Source of the DNA: CBDDEI01 sp965226775 | Lineage (GTDB): Bacteria; Chloroflexota; Dehalococcoidia; SHYD01 | Direction of reading: 5' to 3' | Assembly (NCBI GenBank): GCA_965226775.1 | Contig: CBDDEI010000001.1 | Span: 1-52,069 of the forward strand | Length of the DNA stretch: 52,069 nucleotides | Shown: positions 17,808 through 26,181 of the stretch, one piece after another | How the letters are laid out: every line of letters starts with the position of its first letter | Numbering within the stretch: the stretch's first letter is position 1 | The notes under the pieces: model-generated | Database searches by the model: none | The model's input: only the letters and a program-made list of their open reading frames with translations | Told to the model about the DNA's origin: nothing | Made by a program: the position numbers and the translations under genes

Positions 17808-18110
17808 ATGGCAATCAGAAGCTTACTGAAACTCCCTGTGGTTGGCTACGCTTCAGAAGCGGACTTCCTGAAGAACATAGATGCGATGGTAGCGCTCGCC
17901 AAGCAGCAGCAGGGCTTCATCAGCGTCGAGGTCTGGAAGTCTCACATGGATACCGACCCCATAGTCTACATGGTGGAGAGCGAATGGGAGACCAGAGCAG
18001 ACATGGCGGCAATGGAGAACCATCCGGAGCATGACGAGGTTATGTCCGGCTACCCCCACGCCCCCATCCACCTGCGCTTGGTGCCCTGGGAAGCCCCACC
18101 CCCCGCATAA
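17808..18110 (+). CDS. Antibiotic biosynthesis monooxygenase (ABM)-domain protein
   Basis: A 100-residue ferredoxin-like alpha/beta protein. The pattern KNIDAMVALAKQQQGFISVEVWKS, VYMVESEWETRADMAAMENHPEHDEV and a C-terminal strand matches the ABM/quinol-monooxygenase-like family, small dimers that often oxidise quinones or bind haem. The ATG at 17808 is preferred because purine-rich GAGGAGAG precedes it; an in-frame ATG at 17742 has no such site. Monocistronic, closed by a strong terminator. Confidence 0.7.
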   Translation: MAIRSLLKLPVVGYASEADFLKNIDAMVALAKQQQGFISVEVWKSHMDTDPIVYMVESEWETRADMAAMENHPEHDEVMSGYPHAPIHLRLVPWEAPPPA

Positions 18111-18125
18111 CGCTTGTAAATACGC

Positions 18126-18158
18126 AAAGAGCGCCTGGCTATCAGGCGCTCTTTCTTT
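18126..18158 (+). terminator. Rho-independent terminator of the ABM gene
   Basis: Perfect 12-bp stem AAAGAGCGCCTG/CAGGCGCTCTTT, 5-base loop, then CTTTG; 15 bp after the stop. Confidence 0.88.
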
Positions 18159-18245
18159 GTCCCCATAGACCACTTATGTTGACAGTGGCCCTAGTTAGCG
18201 CGATAAGCGTGCGCAGTACCAGTAGTGAAGAGAAGGGGTGACACT

Positions 18246-19235
18246 ATGGAATACCGTCAGTTTGGCAACACAGACATGCAGATTTCTGTCATAGGATTCG
18301 GCGGCGGAGCAACGGCAGGCCTTTTCAGCCGGGGTGACCCCAAAGACCGCCGTGAGGTAGTAGCCCGCGCGCTCGACCTTGGCATCAACTATTTTGATAC
18401 TGCTCCCGGCTATGACGCTACCCTCTCGGAGTCAGGTCTGGGCCAAGCCCTGGGCGAGCTTAAAGCGCGGCCGATTATCGGGACTAAGATCTCTTTCAAG
18501 CAGGAAGACCTGGAAGACATGGTCGCGGCAACCACCAAGTCCGTGGAAGGCAGCCTCCAACGCCTGGGCGTCGACACCATTGACCTGCTGCAGGTGCACA
18601 ACAAGCTGAGCGTCACCCGGAGGCCAGAGTACCCCGCCGAACTCGCTGCGGACGAGGTGCTGGGCCCTGGCGGCGCACTAGAGGCCTTTGAGCAGCTACA
18701 GAAAGAGGGCAAAGTCCGCTACATAGGCATCAGCGGGATAGGCCAGACGCAGGCCATCCAGCGTGTCATAGACGAAGGGCGCTTCAACACCCAGCAGGCC
18801 TACTACACCATGCTCAATCCCAGCGCCGGCCAAGCCGTTCCGGCCGGTTTCCGCAACAACGACTACGGTCAAATCATTGACCGCGCCGCGGCGAAGGGAA
18901 TGGGCACCCTTATCATCAGACCTCTGGCTGCCGGCGCGCTGGCGGGAGCACAGGAGCTGCACCCCCTGGCGGGCGGCTGGTCCCGCGGCGCTTGGTACGA
19001 AGTGGACGCCGACCGCGCCCGCGTGCGTGCCTTAGACTTCCTCCTAGACGAAGGCAGCGATGCGACCTTTGCCCAGGTAGCCATCCGTTTTGCGCTGGCA
19101 AAGAAGGAGGCTGCTGTAGTGGTCATTGGCTTCTCCAGCATGGAGCAGATGGAGGAGGCCGTGTCCTGTGTCGGCAAGCCTGGACTCAGCCAGGAGCAAT
19201 TGGAAAAACTCCAGCACCATTACCACGCCGACTAA
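18246..19235 (+). CDS. Aldo/keto reductase
   Basis: A 329-residue AKR with the full tetrad Asp51, Tyr56 (FDTAPGYD), Lys81 (GTK) and His118 (QVHNK). It is paralogous to the AKR at 11322-12290, sharing residue numbering of the tetrad and the LNPSAG and LAAGAL segments. The ATG at 18246 begins the family-typical MEYRQFGNTDMQIS; an in-frame codon at 18225 would add seven residues and overlap the AAGGGG ribosome site. Monocistronic, with a terminator shared with the convergent cyclase gene. Substrate unknown. Confidence 0.88.
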   Translation: MEYRQFGNTDMQISVIGFGGGATAGLFSRGDPKDRREVVARALDLGINYFDTAPGYDATLSESGLGQALGELKARPIIGTKISFKQEDLEDMVAATTKSVEGSLQRLGVDTIDLLQVHNKLSVTRRPEYPAELAADEVLGPGGALEAFEQLQKEGKVRYIGISGIGQTQAIQRVIDEGRFNTQQAYYTMLNPSAGQAVPAGFRNNDYGQIIDRAAAKGMGTLIIRPLAAGALAGAQELHPLAGGWSRGAWYEVDADRARVRALDFLLDEGSDATFAQVAIRFALAKKEAAVVVIGFSSMEQMEEAVSCVGKPGLSQEQLEKLQHHYHAD

Positions 19236-19256
19236 TCGACGCTCCTTAAACGCAAG

Positions 19257-19288
19257 GCGGGGGCTCCCATTGAGATAGGAGCCCCCGC
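19257..19288. terminator. Bidirectional hairpin terminator
   Basis: Perfect 11-bp stem GCGGGGGCTCC/GGAGCCCCCGC between the convergent stops of the AKR (19235) and the cyclase gene (19314), followed by TTCTTGG. Confidence 0.8.
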
Positions 19289-19313
19289 TTCTTGGTTCGT
19301 TCAGTGTGAGGGG

Positions 19314-20276
19314 TTAGAGGATGGCTATGGGATTGACCGGGCTGGCCGTCGCGTTGTTCAGCTTCAGCGGCGGGATGACCAGAAGGAACTCCCAGCGGTT
19401 GAGCCGTGCGCAGGCATCGCCCAACGCCTCGTAGTCTGCCCCATCAATGAGCCACATGCCCATCGCAGGGATGCCGATAGCGTGGATGGGGCGGGCCATC
19501 ATGCCCTCATTCTTCGGCAGCCAGTCGTTGGCGGTATCGCAGGCCAGGACAGCCACGTCGCGCTCCTTCATCCAGGGCAGCAGTGCGCCGTCTGGGCCGG
19601 ACTGCACGCCGGGCTTGTCGTTCCAGCCGTGCTCACGCTTGTGCCTGCCGTGGCCGGTGCGGACACACAGGATGTCGCCGGATTCTACTTTAACGCCCTG
19701 CTTGGCTTCTGCTTCTTCCAGGTCCTCCGGGTAGATGGCTGTGCCCGGCTCCAGATAATCAACGCCGCGCAGGCGGGGAATGTCCAGCAGCACACCGCGG
19801 GAAACAATGCCGTCGCCCGCAAGTGTCACGGCAGCCTTAGGATCTACGCCGCGAGAGCTAAGTGCGCTCGGGGCAAGCCCGTTATAGCCGCTGAGGGGCG
19901 CGTCCTTGGACTGCTTGAAGAAGTAGTGCCCCGGGCAGTCGATATGGGTAAGCGAAAGCCCGTGACAGTTCAAGATCACAATGTCTGAGCTACCGGACGG
20001 GCCAAGAAAGTCCTCGTCCGGCTCCATCGGCGGCATGTTGTTCATGTAGTGCCGCGGCTCCGGCCAGGCGTCATCCAGGTTGTGCTCGTAGAAACGGATG
20101 GGATAGGAACAGGAAACGGTGAGCCCTTCCTTAACCAGTGCGCTGGCTTGAAGCCGCTTCTCTGGAGTGATGAGGTTCAGCGTGCCCATGGTGTCGTCCT
20201 TGCCCCAACGACCCCAGTTGCTAAGCTCATCGAACCACTTGAATATCTGATCGTTTGACGGACTTTCTTTGGCCAT
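19314..20276 (-). CDS. Cyclase-family (kynurenine formamidase-like) metal hydrolase
   Basis: A 320-residue protein of the cyclase/arylformamidase family (PF04199 type). The metal motif H111-x-D113-xxx-H117 is seen in SLTHIDCPGHYFF, and GDILCVRTGHG is also family-typical. Known members hydrolyse N-formylkynurenine, isatin or cyclic amides; the longer form here with an N-terminal WGRWGKDDTMGTLNLIT segment is common in environmental bacteria and has no assigned substrate. AGGAGGGCATC precedes the ATG. Confidence 0.87.
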   Translation of the reverse strand: MAKESPSNDQIFKWFDELSNWGRWGKDDTMGTLNLITPEKRLQASALVKEGLTVSCSYPIRFYEHNLDDAWPEPRHYMNNMPPMEPDEDFLGPSGSSDIVILNCHGLSLTHIDCPGHYFFKQSKDAPLSGYNGLAPSALSSRGVDPKAAVTLAGDGIVSRGVLLDIPRLRGVDYLEPGTAIYPEDLEEAEAKQGVKVESGDILCVRTGHGRHKREHGWNDKPGVQSGPDGALLPWMKERDVAVLACDTANDWLPKNEGMMARPIHAIGIPAMGMWLIDGADYEALGDACARLNRWEFLLVIPPLKLNNATASPVNPIAIL

Positions 20277-20400
20277 GATGCCCTCCTATAGAATTATGAA
20301 ATGCGTGACTAAGTGCGGCTGATTCCTGCAACATCCTACAGGATGGCGTCCTGCGCTTCAACTGACCGCTGTGTAACCACTAAGACCTCCGGAGGCGATG

Positions 20401-21708
20401 TCAACTGCTCTCAGTGGTTGCAGGGGCCTCTGCAGGGTTCTTCACATCTTTTACGGTTAAGAGCGCCATCGGGATCATGACGGAATAGATACCGGCAAGC
20501 AGCATGAAGGGGAAGCTGAAGCCCAGGGTGTCCGTGAGCCCGCCCACCGCCATGGGGCCAATGAGCTGGGCAAAGTGCTGCGCCATCCCCTGGATACCGT
20601 AAAACTGCCCCCGTGTCCCCCGCGGCGCAATGTCCATTGCATAGGACCGAGCGCCCACGTCGGCAAGGCTTGTCCCCATTCCCATCAGCAATGCCAGCGG
20701 AATGGACGCCCTACCCGCAATCGCAAACATGATCAACGCGGCTACGGACACCACTATGCCCGGAAAAATCCCGTAGCGAACGCCCCAGCGGTCCACAATC
20801 CGCCCTGCCGGGAAGGAGATCAGCAAGTTGCCCACGCTGATAGCGCTGATGATCAGCCCTACTTCCGCCTGAGAAAGCTCCAGCACGTGCCGAGAATACA
20901 CGGGGATGATCACCTGGGTGATGCCGTTGCGGAACAGCGTGGTGGCAAACATCTCATAGATGCAGAAGAAGAAGCCGGTGGCAAAGATGGCTTTCAGCAC
21001 AAGACCGCTTGGCAACAGGCTGGAACGTTTTGGCTGCTGCGGTGGCTGTTCCTGGCGCACGGGGGCTGCCTCAGGCTTCGTCGTCGCCTCTGTGGCAGGC
21101 TCAACGGCGTATTGTTTCGTCTCGCCCACCATGAGGATGAAGGTGATGAGGCAGATGAACTTAGTGAAGCCGTTGATGAAGAAGGGGATACGGATGGCGT
21201 TCGTGACACCCATAGACGGCGTCGCCCAGCCCCACACCAAGCCGCCCAGCAGCGGACCGATGATGTTCCCCATGTGGCTGAAGGACTGCCGCCCGCCAAA
21301 GATGGCGCCGCGGTCGCTGCGCGTAGAGATGTCTGCAATGATGACCTGGGAGCCGGTGCCGTAGATAGCCGTGCCAATGCCGGACATGAACCGGAACGAG
21401 GCGAGCTGCAGGATGTTGGTGGACGTCCCTTCCATGAAGGAGAAGATAGTGCGGATAACGATGCCGACGATGGTCACGCCACGTCGCCCCAGGCGGTCTA
21501 TGAGCGGCCCAGCAACGTAGGATGCGATGAGGCTGCCGATGCCCGTTACGCCGGTTGCCATCCCCGCCACAGCCAGGATGGGGACAAGCTGATAGGAGAG
21601 CAACGGGAACAGCGGCACGGATGCGCCCAGGCCGAGTGCCCAGGTAAAGGACATGATATTCAGCCCAATGATGATTCTTCTTCTGGGCGCACCAACCGGT
21701 GTACTCAC
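20401..21708 (-). CDS. MFS transporter
   Basis: A 12-helix major facilitator of about 435 residues. Loop 2-3 reads GPLIDRLGRRGV and the equivalent in the second half reads GRIVDRWGVRYG, both conserved MFS motifs. A hydrophilic central loop of about 40 residues (rich in Pro, Glu, Gln) joins the halves. The GTG at 21708 is preferred because AAAAGGA precedes it; a TTG at 21732 would extend it by eight residues. It lies downstream of the Gfo/Idh gene on the same strand, with a hairpin between them. Substrate unknown; a multidrug or organic-acid carrier is possible. Confidence 0.85.
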   Translation of the reverse strand: MSTPVGAPRRRIIIGLNIMSFTWALGLGASVPLFPLLSYQLVPILAVAGMATGVTGIGSLIASYVAGPLIDRLGRRGVTIVGIVIRTIFSFMEGTSTNILQLASFRFMSGIGTAIYGTGSQVIIADISTRSDRGAIFGGRQSFSHMGNIIGPLLGGLVWGWATPSMGVTNAIRIPFFINGFTKFICLITFILMVGETKQYAVEPATEATTKPEAAPVRQEQPPQQPKRSSLLPSGLVLKAIFATGFFFCIYEMFATTLFRNGITQVIIPVYSRHVLELSQAEVGLIISAISVGNLLISFPAGRIVDRWGVRYGIFPGIVVSVAALIMFAIAGRASIPLALLMGMGTSLADVGARSYAMDIAPRGTRGQFYGIQGMAQHFAQLIGPMAVGGLTDTLGFSFPFMLLAGIYSVMIPMALLTVKDVKNPAEAPATTESS

Positions 21709-21738
21709 AGGCGCATCCTTTTCCGGGCACAAAACCTA

Positions 21739-21774
21739 CATCCCAGGCAACCCGTACTTGGGTCGCCTGGGATG
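21739..21774 (-). terminator. Hairpin between the dehydrogenase and MFS genes
   Basis: CATCCCAGGC pairs with GCCTGGGATG, extended by ACCC/GGGT with a mismatch. Only a short T-rich run follows on the minus strand, so it may be a weak terminator or attenuator upstream of the MFS gene. Confidence 0.5.
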
Positions 21775-21827
21775 CAAAGGAGCTTAGCTAAGCTTGGTTG
21801 TCGTGGCTCGCATAAGCGAACAGTTGC

Positions 21828-23033
21828 TTACATATAGGAGGGGCACTGATGGCTCAGGGTGATCTCTGTATGCTCGGTGCTGGACTTGATGGCAGCCAGG
21901 ATAACCTCTAAAGTCGCCATGCCCCACTCACCGCTCTGGTTCACCTTCTTGCCCTCGGTGATCGCCTCGTACACTTCGGTGATCTCCAGCATGCCGCCCT
22001 CGTGCCCGGCATCTGCCTCGACCTCGCGCTGGCCGTCGTCATCGTAAATCCAGAGTCCCTGGGGGGACTGCCGGATATCGCCGTGCTCGCAGCTGACGAT
22101 GACGATGCCCACGTCCGAGCGGTAACGGGCCGTGCGGTTCCCCTCATCTTCCGCTGCGGGCTGCGAAGCGGCGGCATCACGCGCCCCGCCAAAGCGTCGG
22201 GCTTCCTTGGCTGTCACGTCATCGAAGGTGCCATCACGTAGCGCGCGGCGCACTTCGCCGGGGTTCGCCACGGTGCGGCGTACGCCTGCCCACGGCACCA
22301 GCTCTCCGGTGATGAAGTAGCCATAGCCGTTGTAGGTCACGTTGGCCGGCGTGCCGTCTTCAAATTCCAAGAAAGCGGTGTAATACCCGGGCGCTGGGCG
22401 CTCCGGCATCCACTGGCCTACGCTGGCCCGCACACTCCTCACCTTGCCGCCGCCCAGCAGGCGGATGGTGTCCAACTGGTGCGGCGCCTGACGGTAGATG
22501 ATGCCGCCGCCCAGGGCAAGGTTTACCTCGTCTGGCAGACGGGGGAGCAGCATCCAGTCGGTGTACGCAAACACCTGGATAGCCTGCAGCTTGCCCAGCT
22601 CGCCGGAAGTGATGATCTTACGCATGGCCTGAATTGCGCCGTTAGTGCTGCCGGTGCGGCCGGAGACTAGGTGCACGTTGTTCTTCTTGGCGGCGTCGAC
22701 CATCTTCTGTGCCTCGTCCAGAGAGTTGGCCATAGGTTTCTCTACGGAGACGTGCTTGCCGTGCTCTGCCGCCGTGACCACGTGCTCGCAGTGGAACTTG
22801 TTGGGCGTTGCCACCCAGACCAAGTCGATGTCCGGATCCTCGCACATCTTCTCCACGCTATCGTAGGTACGGCCTCCGTAGCGCTCTTTGAACGTGGTGA
22901 GCGCCTGCGGCCGCACATCAGCAGCGGCTATCAGCTCAACATTTGACGCGCGGCTCAACTCCTTCACCGTCCCCGCAGCAGCTACGCCTAGACCGGCAAT
23001 GCCAACACGGAGCTTTGTTGTATTAGTAGTCAT
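21828..23033 (-). CDS. Gfo/Idh/MocA-family oxidoreductase
   Basis: A 401-residue NAD(P)-dependent sugar or polyol dehydrogenase-like protein. It has a Rossmann motif GIAGLGVAAAG (10-20), the conserved EKPMANS (EKP motif, catalytic/cofactor Lys) and the C-terminal domain of the family. A polar insertion of about 30 residues (RRFGGARDAAASQPAAEDEG) is unusual and has low complexity. GGGAGGGGAA sits just before the ATG. Next to an MFS carrier and the small HD hydrolase gene; a role in sugar-derivative oxidation is inferred. Confidence 0.88.
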   Translation of the reverse strand: MTTNTTKLRVGIAGLGVAAAGTVKELSRASNVELIAAADVRPQALTTFKERYGGRTYDSVEKMCEDPDIDLVWVATPNKFHCEHVVTAAEHGKHVSVEKPMANSLDEAQKMVDAAKKNNVHLVSGRTGSTNGAIQAMRKIITSGELGKLQAIQVFAYTDWMLLPRLPDEVNLALGGGIIYRQAPHQLDTIRLLGGGKVRSVRASVGQWMPERPAPGYYTAFLEFEDGTPANVTYNGYGYFITGELVPWAGVRRTVANPGEVRRALRDGTFDDVTAKEARRFGGARDAAASQPAAEDEGNRTARYRSDVGIVIVSCEHGDIRQSPQGLWIYDDDGQREVEADAGHEGGMLEITEVYEAITEGKKVNQSGEWGMATLEVILAAIKSSTEHTEITLSHQCPSYM

Positions 23034-23069
23034 TTCCCCTCCCTTTGTCCTTTCACTAGATTTTTAGGG

Positions 23070-23489
23070 CTACTCCCAGAATTTGCTCTTGTGAAGATAG
23101 AGCTGCTGGCCTTCCTCCGACAACGCTTCTATTCCTGAGATATTAGACAGACGATCGGCGAATTTGATCATAACGCCCTCCTGAGAGTGCAATCTCGGAA
23201 AGGAGTGCCCGCGCTCATCTGGTCGTTCCTCGCGAGTTACTTCCATAACGAGGTTGGCTACTTTCCCTCCGAATTCCTCCAGGAGGTCCGTGTAGGTCGT
23301 CTCTGTATGCTCGACAGTATCATGGAGATAGCCTGCAGCTATGATAGCTTGGTCATCTGTAACTTGCCTCAGGATATGTACGACCTGTTGAGTATGCTCA
23401 AAGTACGGCCTGCCTGAAGCTTTCAACTGCCCTTCGTGCGCCTTCTCGGCGAATACCTCCGCCCGGCTAACTAGATCGGGATGGGCCAT
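23070..23489 (-). CDS. Small RelA/SpoT-type HD hydrolase
   Basis: A 139-residue HD-domain protein like the N-terminal hydrolase part of RelA/SpoT and Mesh1. It shows His32 (PYFEHTQQV), His56-Asp57 (GYLHDTVEHT) and Asp112 (KFADRLSN), the usual metal ligands. There is no synthetase domain, so it could be a small alarmone (ppGpp) hydrolase or another phosphohydrolase. The start has AAGGAGGAAGA before the ATG. Located 36 bp upstream of the Gfo/Idh gene on the same strand, likely cotranscribed with it. Confidence 0.8.
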   Translation of the reverse strand: MAHPDLVSRAEVFAEKAHEGQLKASGRPYFEHTQQVVHILRQVTDDQAIIAAGYLHDTVEHTETTYTDLLEEFGGKVANLVMEVTREERPDERGHSFPRLHSQEGVMIKFADRLSNISGIEALSEEGQQLYLHKSKFWE

Positions 23490-23612
23490 TCTTCCTCCTT
23501 AAAGGGCTGAGAGGGGAGTGTCCCCTCCCTACGAATCTCAATTGCTCTCCAAAGAAGTTTGGTATACAGCCCTTAGCAGCAAGGGCGGGTCTGATGAGCC
23601 GGATAGGGCGCT

Positions 23613-23644
23613 GGTGGCAGCGCTTTATGCAAAGCGCTGCCACC
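23613..23644 (-). terminator. Hairpin terminator of the aldolase array
   Basis: Perfect 14-bp stem GGTGGCAGCGCTTT/AAAGCGCTGCCACC with a 4-base loop, 27 bp after the stop of the last aldolase gene. No T run follows, but the stem is very stable. Confidence 0.6.
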
Positions 23645-23670
23645 ACCCTATAATTAACGTTACGTTAGGA

Positions 23671-24420
23671 CTAGAAGTCGAGGGTGACTCGCTTCCCTTC
23701 CTCGTAGACCTTTTTGTAGTACTCCCAACCAGCATCAGCCTCGCTGCCTGCCTGCGGCGCACGGGCTAGGGATTCCTCGACGTCTTCCCAGGGTACGTCC
23801 GGAGCACACATGCCAGAGAGGGCTACCTGCCACTGCAGACGCGCCAGGTTCTCCAGCTGGATGGCCCGTACCGTCGCCTGCTCCACCGAGCGGCCACACA
23901 CGACGTTGCCGTGGCCCTTGAGCAGCACCACGTCTTTACGACCCATCACCGCCAGCATCGCTCCCGCAATCTGCGGGTTGTGGATGAGCAGCGCTCGCGG
24001 GTACACGCCTATGCCGCCCCGCGCAAGCTGCGCGCCGCCGTTGTTCTGCGCGCCCACGATGGGCCGCAGCTCTATGCCGGCGTTGGCGCACAGCACCTGC
24101 GCCGGTGGGTGCGCATGGATTGCGCAGCCTACTTCTGGGCGCATCTTCATGATCGACGCGCCAATGTGGCGCTCCGGCGGGATCACGTAGTCATCGGTGG
24201 GCTCGGTGGGGATGCCGTCAAAGTCGATGCGATGTATCGCCGCCCTCATGACGTAGGCCGGCGACTGATCACCCAGGTTCCGGCAACGCGACAGAAAATC
24301 GTTGGCCCCCGGTACCCGTGTGAACACATGGCCGGTGGTATCGCCCATGGACCTGGTCATCACCAGGATGCGATGGGCAAGCACTACTTTATCTTTTAGT
24401 TCGTCTAATTGATCTGCCAT
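23671..24420 (-). CDS. Class II aldolase/adducin-family protein, subtype A (array gene 5)
   Basis: A 249-residue class II aldolase. The zinc and catalytic residues of the fuculose-phosphate aldolase family are in place: Glu83 (PPERH), His102 and His104 (IHAHPPAQ) and His170 (LKGHGNVV). The ATG at 24420 starts the family-conserved MADQLDELKDK and is preferred over an upstream in-frame start at 24591, which would read into the neighbouring gene. It is nearly identical to the next gene upstream (24455-25204), including at DNA level. Last gene of a five-gene array. It probably cleaves or decarboxylates a phosphorylated or hydroxylated C4-C6 compound; substrate unknown. Confidence 0.88.
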   Translation of the reverse strand: MADQLDELKDKVVLAHRILVMTRSMGDTTGHVFTRVPGANDFLSRCRNLGDQSPAYVMRAAIHRIDFDGIPTEPTDDYVIPPERHIGASIMKMRPEVGCAIHAHPPAQVLCANAGIELRPIVGAQNNGGAQLARGGIGVYPRALLIHNPQIAGAMLAVMGRKDVVLLKGHGNVVCGRSVEQATVRAIQLENLARLQWQVALSGMCAPDVPWEDVEESLARAPQAGSEADAGWEYYKKVYEEGKRVTLDF

Positions 24421-24454
24421 AGTCTTGCTAACCTTCCTCAGCGTCATGCAAACG

Positions 24455-25204
24455 CTAGAAATCGATAGTGACGCGCTTCCCTTCTTCGTAGACCTTCTTG
24501 TAGTACTCCCAGTTGTAATCCTGTCCGCTGCCCTCTTGCGGTGGGCGGGCAATGCCCTCCTCCACGTCTTCCCAGGGCACGTCCGGAGCATACAGACCTG
24601 AGAGGGCTACCTGCCATTGCAAACGCGCCAGGTTCTCCAACTGGACGGCTCGCACCGTCGCCTGCTCCACCGAGCGGCCGCACACGACGTTGCCGTGGCC
24701 CTTTAGCAGCACCACGTCTTTACGACCCATCACCGCCAGCATCGCCCCCGCAATCTGCGGGTTGTGGATGAGCAGCGCTCGCGGGTACACGCCTATGCCG
24801 CCCCGCGCAAGCTGCGCACCGCTGCCATTCTGCGCGCCCACGATGGGCCGCAGCTCTATGCCAGCGTTGGCGCACAGCACCTGCGCCGGTGGGTGCGCAT
24901 GGATTGCGCAGCCTACCTCTGGGCGCATCTTCATGATCGACGCGCCAATGTGGCGTTCCGGCGGGATCACGTAGTCATCGGTGGGCTCGGTAGGGATGCC
25001 GTCAAAGTCGATGCGGTGTATCGCCGCCCTCATGACGTAGCCCGGCGACTGATCCTCCATGTTCCGGCAACGAGACAGAAAATCGTTGGCCCCCGGCACC
25101 CGTGTGAACACGTGGCCAGTGAGGTCGCCCATAGACCTGGTCATCACCAGGATGCGATGGGCAAGCACTACTTTATCTTTTAGTTCGTCTAACTGGTCTG
25201 CCAT
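24455..25204 (-). CDS. Class II aldolase/adducin-family protein, subtype A (array gene 4)
   Basis: A 249-residue near-duplicate of the gene at 23671-24420, with the same metal residues Glu83, His102, His104 and His170. The C-terminus is typical of subtype A (NWEYYKKVYEEGKR). Differences are clustered near the C-terminus and around residues 50-57, while long stretches such as IPTEPTDDYVIPPERHIG are unchanged, suggesting recent duplication or gene conversion. The 34-bp gap to the next gene has no terminator. Confidence 0.88.
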   Translation of the reverse strand: MADQLDELKDKVVLAHRILVMTRSMGDLTGHVFTRVPGANDFLSRCRNMEDQSPGYVMRAAIHRIDFDGIPTEPTDDYVIPPERHIGASIMKMRPEVGCAIHAHPPAQVLCANAGIELRPIVGAQNGSGAQLARGGIGVYPRALLIHNPQIAGAMLAVMGRKDVVLLKGHGNVVCGRSVEQATVRAVQLENLARLQWQVALSGLYAPDVPWEDVEEGIARPPQEGSGQDYNWEYYKKVYEEGKRVTIDF

Positions 25205-25258
25205 AGAGTTACTTCTTCCTTCCCAGATTACGCTGTCCAGCGGCCTAGAGATGATGCC

Positions 25259-26080
25259 TTAGTACTGAATCATCCCGTCTGGAGAGCTCTCGTCGGGGAG
25301 GGGCTGCCCTTCACGCAGCATCTGCACGTAGTAATCCCAGCCGCCCGAGGTGCCGCGGGTGGGTGCGCCGCCCTGCGCCTGTGAGGCCTCTCGACCTCCG
25401 GCGCCGGATACGCTGTCGTCCCAGTCTTCCCAGGGAATCTCCCAGACCGGGTTGTTGCTGCGCTGCTGAACCGCAAGCTGCCAGCAAAGGCGGGCCAGGT
25501 TTTCAATACGGACCGCTTTGAGGGTGCAATCTTCGGTAGAAGTACCCGCCACCACGTTGCCGTGACCGTGCAGTAGGCAGACATCCTTGTTGCCCATAAC
25601 CCGCAGCATCGCCTGGCCCAGCACATGGTTGACGATGGTCAGCGACCGCGGATAGGTGGCGATGCCAGGACGCGCTAGCTGGCTGCCCGCCCAGTTCTGG
25701 GAGCCCACAATGGCCTGCAGCTGTACGCCGGTGACGCTGCACAGCACCTGCGCCGGCGGATGCGCGTGGGCGACGCAGTTGATCTCGGGACGGGCATTCA
25801 TGACCGTGAGGGCGATGAAGCGCTCGCCGGAAAGCCAGTAGCCGGGCGTCAGCGTTTCCGCGGGCTCGCCCGTCATCAGCTTAACGCGATGCATACTCCT
25901 GGGCGTCGCATAGGCAGGAGAAACATCTTCCTGATTATTGCGGCAGCGATATAAGAACTCGTCGCTGTCGGGAATGCGAGGCATAACGTGGCCGGTGGAG
26001 TCACCCATGGACCCCGTAAAGGTCAAAATGCGATGAGCTACGGCCGCTTTCCATTTTAGCTCTTCCAACGTATCTGCCAT
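25259..26080 (-). CDS. Class II aldolase/adducin-family protein, subtype B (array gene 3)
   Basis: A 273-residue class II aldolase with Glu86 (LSGERF), His105 and His107 (AHAHPPAQ) and His173 (LHGHGNVV). Compared with subtype A it has three extra residues before the metal site and a 20-25-residue C-terminal insertion rich in Gly, Ala and Gln (EASQAQGGAPTRGTSGG). It ends in a tail DGMIQY. Its closest relative in the window is the gene at 26976-27797. Expected to act as a homo- or hetero-oligomer around a divalent metal. Confidence 0.87.
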   Translation of the reverse strand: MADTLEELKWKAAVAHRILTFTGSMGDSTGHVMPRIPDSDEFLYRCRNNQEDVSPAYATPRSMHRVKLMTGEPAETLTPGYWLSGERFIALTVMNARPEINCVAHAHPPAQVLCSVTGVQLQAIVGSQNWAGSQLARPGIATYPRSLTIVNHVLGQAMLRVMGNKDVCLLHGHGNVVAGTSTEDCTLKAVRIENLARLCWQLAVQQRSNNPVWEIPWEDWDDSVSGAGGREASQAQGGAPTRGTSGGWDYYVQMLREGQPLPDESSPDGMIQY

Positions 26081-26181
26081 TAGAGACCTCCTCTACAATA
26101 ACAACTCGCACAATCAACCCGCAGGGCTACTGCAAACTAGGAAGGACTGCTCATCTCGCCGCAGCCCTTCTAAACGTAAGA

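Noticed and set aside
20575..21837. 420-residue plus-strand open frame
   Set aside because: It lies antisense to the MFS gene, is rich in His, Arg and Gln, and has no family-like sequence; a shadow of the real gene.
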